A stretch of 64,000 bases of DNA. Source: Phyto melanocephala (taxonomy: Eukaryota; Arthropoda; Insecta; Diptera; Rhinophoridae). Every line of letters starts with the position of its first letter. Within the stretch, counting starts at the first letter, position 1. Position numbers and translations under genes: made by a program. The stretch is from assembly GCA_941918925.1 (NCBI GenBank), contig OW799233.1:125326833-125390832 (forward strand). Direction: 5' to 3'. The notes under the pieces were generated by a model. The model did not search any database. It was given only the letters and a program-made list of their open reading frames with translations, and was not told the origin of the DNA. Positions 61,731 to 64,000 of this stretch are shown one piece after another.

Positions 61731-63310
61731 TCTTCTTAATAAAAAAAAAAAAAAATAATAATCAATATTTCTTTTCGTCCTTTTAGAAATTAAAGTTGTT
61801 ATAATATTACACTACAAATTAGCAAATTTGTAACCTTTAAGAGAATTTGTCAAAATTTTATTAATGTATTTATGTACTTTTTTGACCCTTTATAATGTTG
61901 AATATGTTGAATCAGTATTGTATTCTCGTTGTTGGTAATTTTCATTAAAAAAATTTGTTAAACAATACAATTTTATGTCATGTTTTTAAAATATTGTGTA
62001 GAATTTATACAGGAATGGCGAATGAACATTTTGCTCAGCAATGTTTTAAATTTATTTTTTTTTGTCGCTTTCAAGACTTAAAAAAATTAATAGATAATTT
62101 TTTAAACTCTGCAGAAGTTAGACTTTACAAATTTCTCCGTTTCATGTTATTCTTGTTTGAAAGCGATTTAAGTAAATAGCATGTTTCCACGGCAACAATA
62201 TTCGGAATTCGATGTCTCATTTATAATTCAAAGCCTAATTACGAACCAAATTTTTAATGCAAAATTTTTTAAAGCAAATTACTATTTTTGTGGGTAATTC
62301 ATTTAGAATTACCACCTGAGTTTTAATAAAATCAGTGTGTTCTCTAATTTTTACCATTTTCAGCTGTCAAAAAATCAAAGCAAAGAGAAAACCAAAAGAA
62401 AAAAGTTCAATTTCATATATAAAAATTAAAATGGAAGCAAAAAAGAAAATTTTAAAGAAAGTTTTTATGTCTAAAATACTATTGGCCACATCATAATTAT
62501 TGGATGAGACGAAATTGTGTTTAGAGGGTTTGCTAGCCGCACTGGTTCCATTTGCTTGCACTTTTTCTATTTTCTGGTTTAAAAATAAAAACATTGAAAT
62601 GTATCAACTTGTTATAAATTTACAATATTATTACTATTATTACTTACATTTTGCCTCCATTAATAAAATAATTATAATTTTCTATATAAAATTTTATATT
62701 TCTTAATGTTCACCGCCAAAAAAACAAAACAATAATTTAAATAAAAACCGCACGAAGAAGAACTTTCAAATCAAATTACCAATATGTCGTGGAAACGGCA
62801 TAATTCACATAAGTTTGAAGAGCGAATTAAGTAATTGAATGTGTCATGGAAACATGATATAAACAAAAAAAAATTATAAACGATACAACTGAAATTGTGA
62901 TTACAAGTTAGTAAACCAAAACTGTATTGAAAATACGCGATACCAAGTAAAATAGTTGGTGAATTCAAAAGGTGTTCTAAGTTTCGTATTGTCATAATGT
63001 CATAATTTTTAAAACAAAAATTTTATAAATTTTTATAACGTTTTTCCCATCGACAATGCTATTAAGAGCATTTTCTTTTTTATGAAAAAATTGCCCCATT
63101 CACTAATAGAGTACCTAGCAATTTCGACCACTATTTTCTCTACAAGTTTTATAAAAATTGTGTTTTTAACTACTTATGTATGTGTAGGTATTTTTAGAAA
63201 AATAATTTTGGTCTTTTTGTTTATATTTATTTTCATTTTATTTTATATTAATTTTCCGTTTTCAAAGGCTTGCCAATTTTAGTCTTGTTTTTTCTTTTCT
63301 TTTTCATATA
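61731..63310. other. No confident gene; one exon-like segment
   Basis: On the minus strand, 62577 to about 62460 follows an acceptor-like TTTAAACCAG and encodes KIEKVQANGTSAASKPSKHN and FVSSNNYDVANSILDIKT, which looks protein-like, then turns hydrophobic and AT-rich. It could be an exon of an unseen transcript. No partner exon or good donor was found. 61915-62070 repeats 45565-45710. Confidence 0.3.
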
Positions 63311-63790
63311 TTGGGTGTATAACTTAAAAATGCGGATTTTTTTTTAAATTTCTTGCTTTTATTTCGAAACATTTGTACAATATAATTGTATTCAAAGTAT
63401 TGGTCATTGTTAGCCATGACCTTTTTACATCTTTCTGGCCACATAATGCACAACTAAAAGAACTGTCCAACTCTTGAGGCCAAGAATGATTTAAGTCAAT
63501 TTAGGATGACCTGTTCTGAAGCAAAGCCTATTATAAAGAACAAATAGTAAATGGACCTGGCGAGCTATAGACTAAAAGGCAGATGAGGCAAAACTTCCCA
63601 AGCACTTCCTTTTTAATAATTAACAGATACTGTACCATGAGGACGAGCGTTTTCATGATACAATATTACGGGCTTATATGTGTCCTGATATTCTGGGCTT
63701 TTTTTTGACCAATGCTCGCTTCAAACGAATCAGTTGTCTTTGGCACAGTTTTCCAGTGGTAGTCTGGCCAGATTTCAGTATTTCATAATA
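63311..63790 (-). pseudogene. Mariner transposase C-terminal remnant with one TIR
   Basis: Minus-strand pieces read CQRQLIRLKRALVKKKP, ILYHENARPH (the HDNAxPH catalytic region), WEVLPHLPF and WPERCKKVMANNDQYFEYN, in the order of mauritiana/irritans-type mariners. TA then TTGGGTGTATAACTTAAAAA at 63309-63330 is the likely TIR. Frameshifted and truncated. Confidence 0.75.
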
Positions 63791-64000
63791 AAAATGATAC
63801 AAGTGCAAAACTGATTTTCATTTCCAGCGTTACATACTACTCTGTATTATAAAGTATTGAAAATACTTATAAATATAATTTTATAACTGAAGCTTCTTTG
63901 ATTTTTTACAATTTTCTTTATGTAAATACTGAATTTATCAATTACTTTAGTGTAAAATATTAATGTAAGAGCATATGAACGTAAAGACCGAAAGTATGTT
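63791..64000. other. Window edge; no feature
   Basis: AT-rich sequence to the end of the window. Confidence 0.4.

Overview
This is an AT-rich dipteran nuclear genome segment. The gene content (a Fos/kayak gene with poly-Q/N tracts, shroud-like SDR, Rpt2, SRP14, POLR3F, ZFPL1), short introns with GT-AG borders, and very dense DINE-1/Helentron-like repeats suggest a higher (probably calyptrate, blow-fly-like) fly. Species cannot be fixed from sequence alone.

Layout. 1-9000 is a transposon graveyard: the 3' part of a Copia element with a short 3' LTR, a LINE RNase H remnant, a Helitron-like element, and a 5'-truncated, frameshifted RNase H-bearing LINE (about 4555-7980). 9030-20620 is a compact housekeeping block: Srp14 (-), Rpt2 (+), a Yae1-domain gene (-), Polr3F (+) and Zfpl1 (+). 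Srp14/Rpt2 and Yae1/Polr3F are divergent pairs. Several of these genes are invisible to single-ORF scanning because their exons are short; I rebuilt them from splice sites. Between Polr3F and Zfpl1 sits a trimeric tRNA-derived SINE whose 3' tail matches the 3' end of the LINE at 4555.

20620-34520 is repeat-rich and holds an SDR gene on the minus strand (25150-34522, four exons, 336 aa) that I identify as the ecdysteroid Halloween gene shroud from its family and its position beside kayak. Its 8.1-kb first intron contains palindromic DINE-like elements, a mariner derivative, Helitrons and a foldback element. 34520-43500 is intergenic transposon territory (hAT MITE with 8-bp TSD, Tc3 remnant, pogo/Tigger derivative hosting a Helitron). 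43536-55028 is kayak (Fos) on the minus strand, three coding exons, about 940 aa, with further TIR elements in its large intron. 55029-64000 is AT-rich upstream sequence with LINE, mariner, Helitron and DINE-like debris and no confident gene.

The genes are not an operon. Their jobs are separate: protein targeting (Srp14), proteasome (Rpt2), Fe-S/ABCE1 assembly (Yae1), Pol III (Polr3F), Golgi (Zfpl1), ecdysone synthesis (sro) and AP-1 transcription (kay). The most informative features are mobile-element relationships that the sequence itself documents: a SINE/LINE partner pair, a Helitron whose empty site is preserved in the other arm of a palindrome, a palindrome explained by one element inserting into its own sibling, and several clean TSD/TIR pairs.
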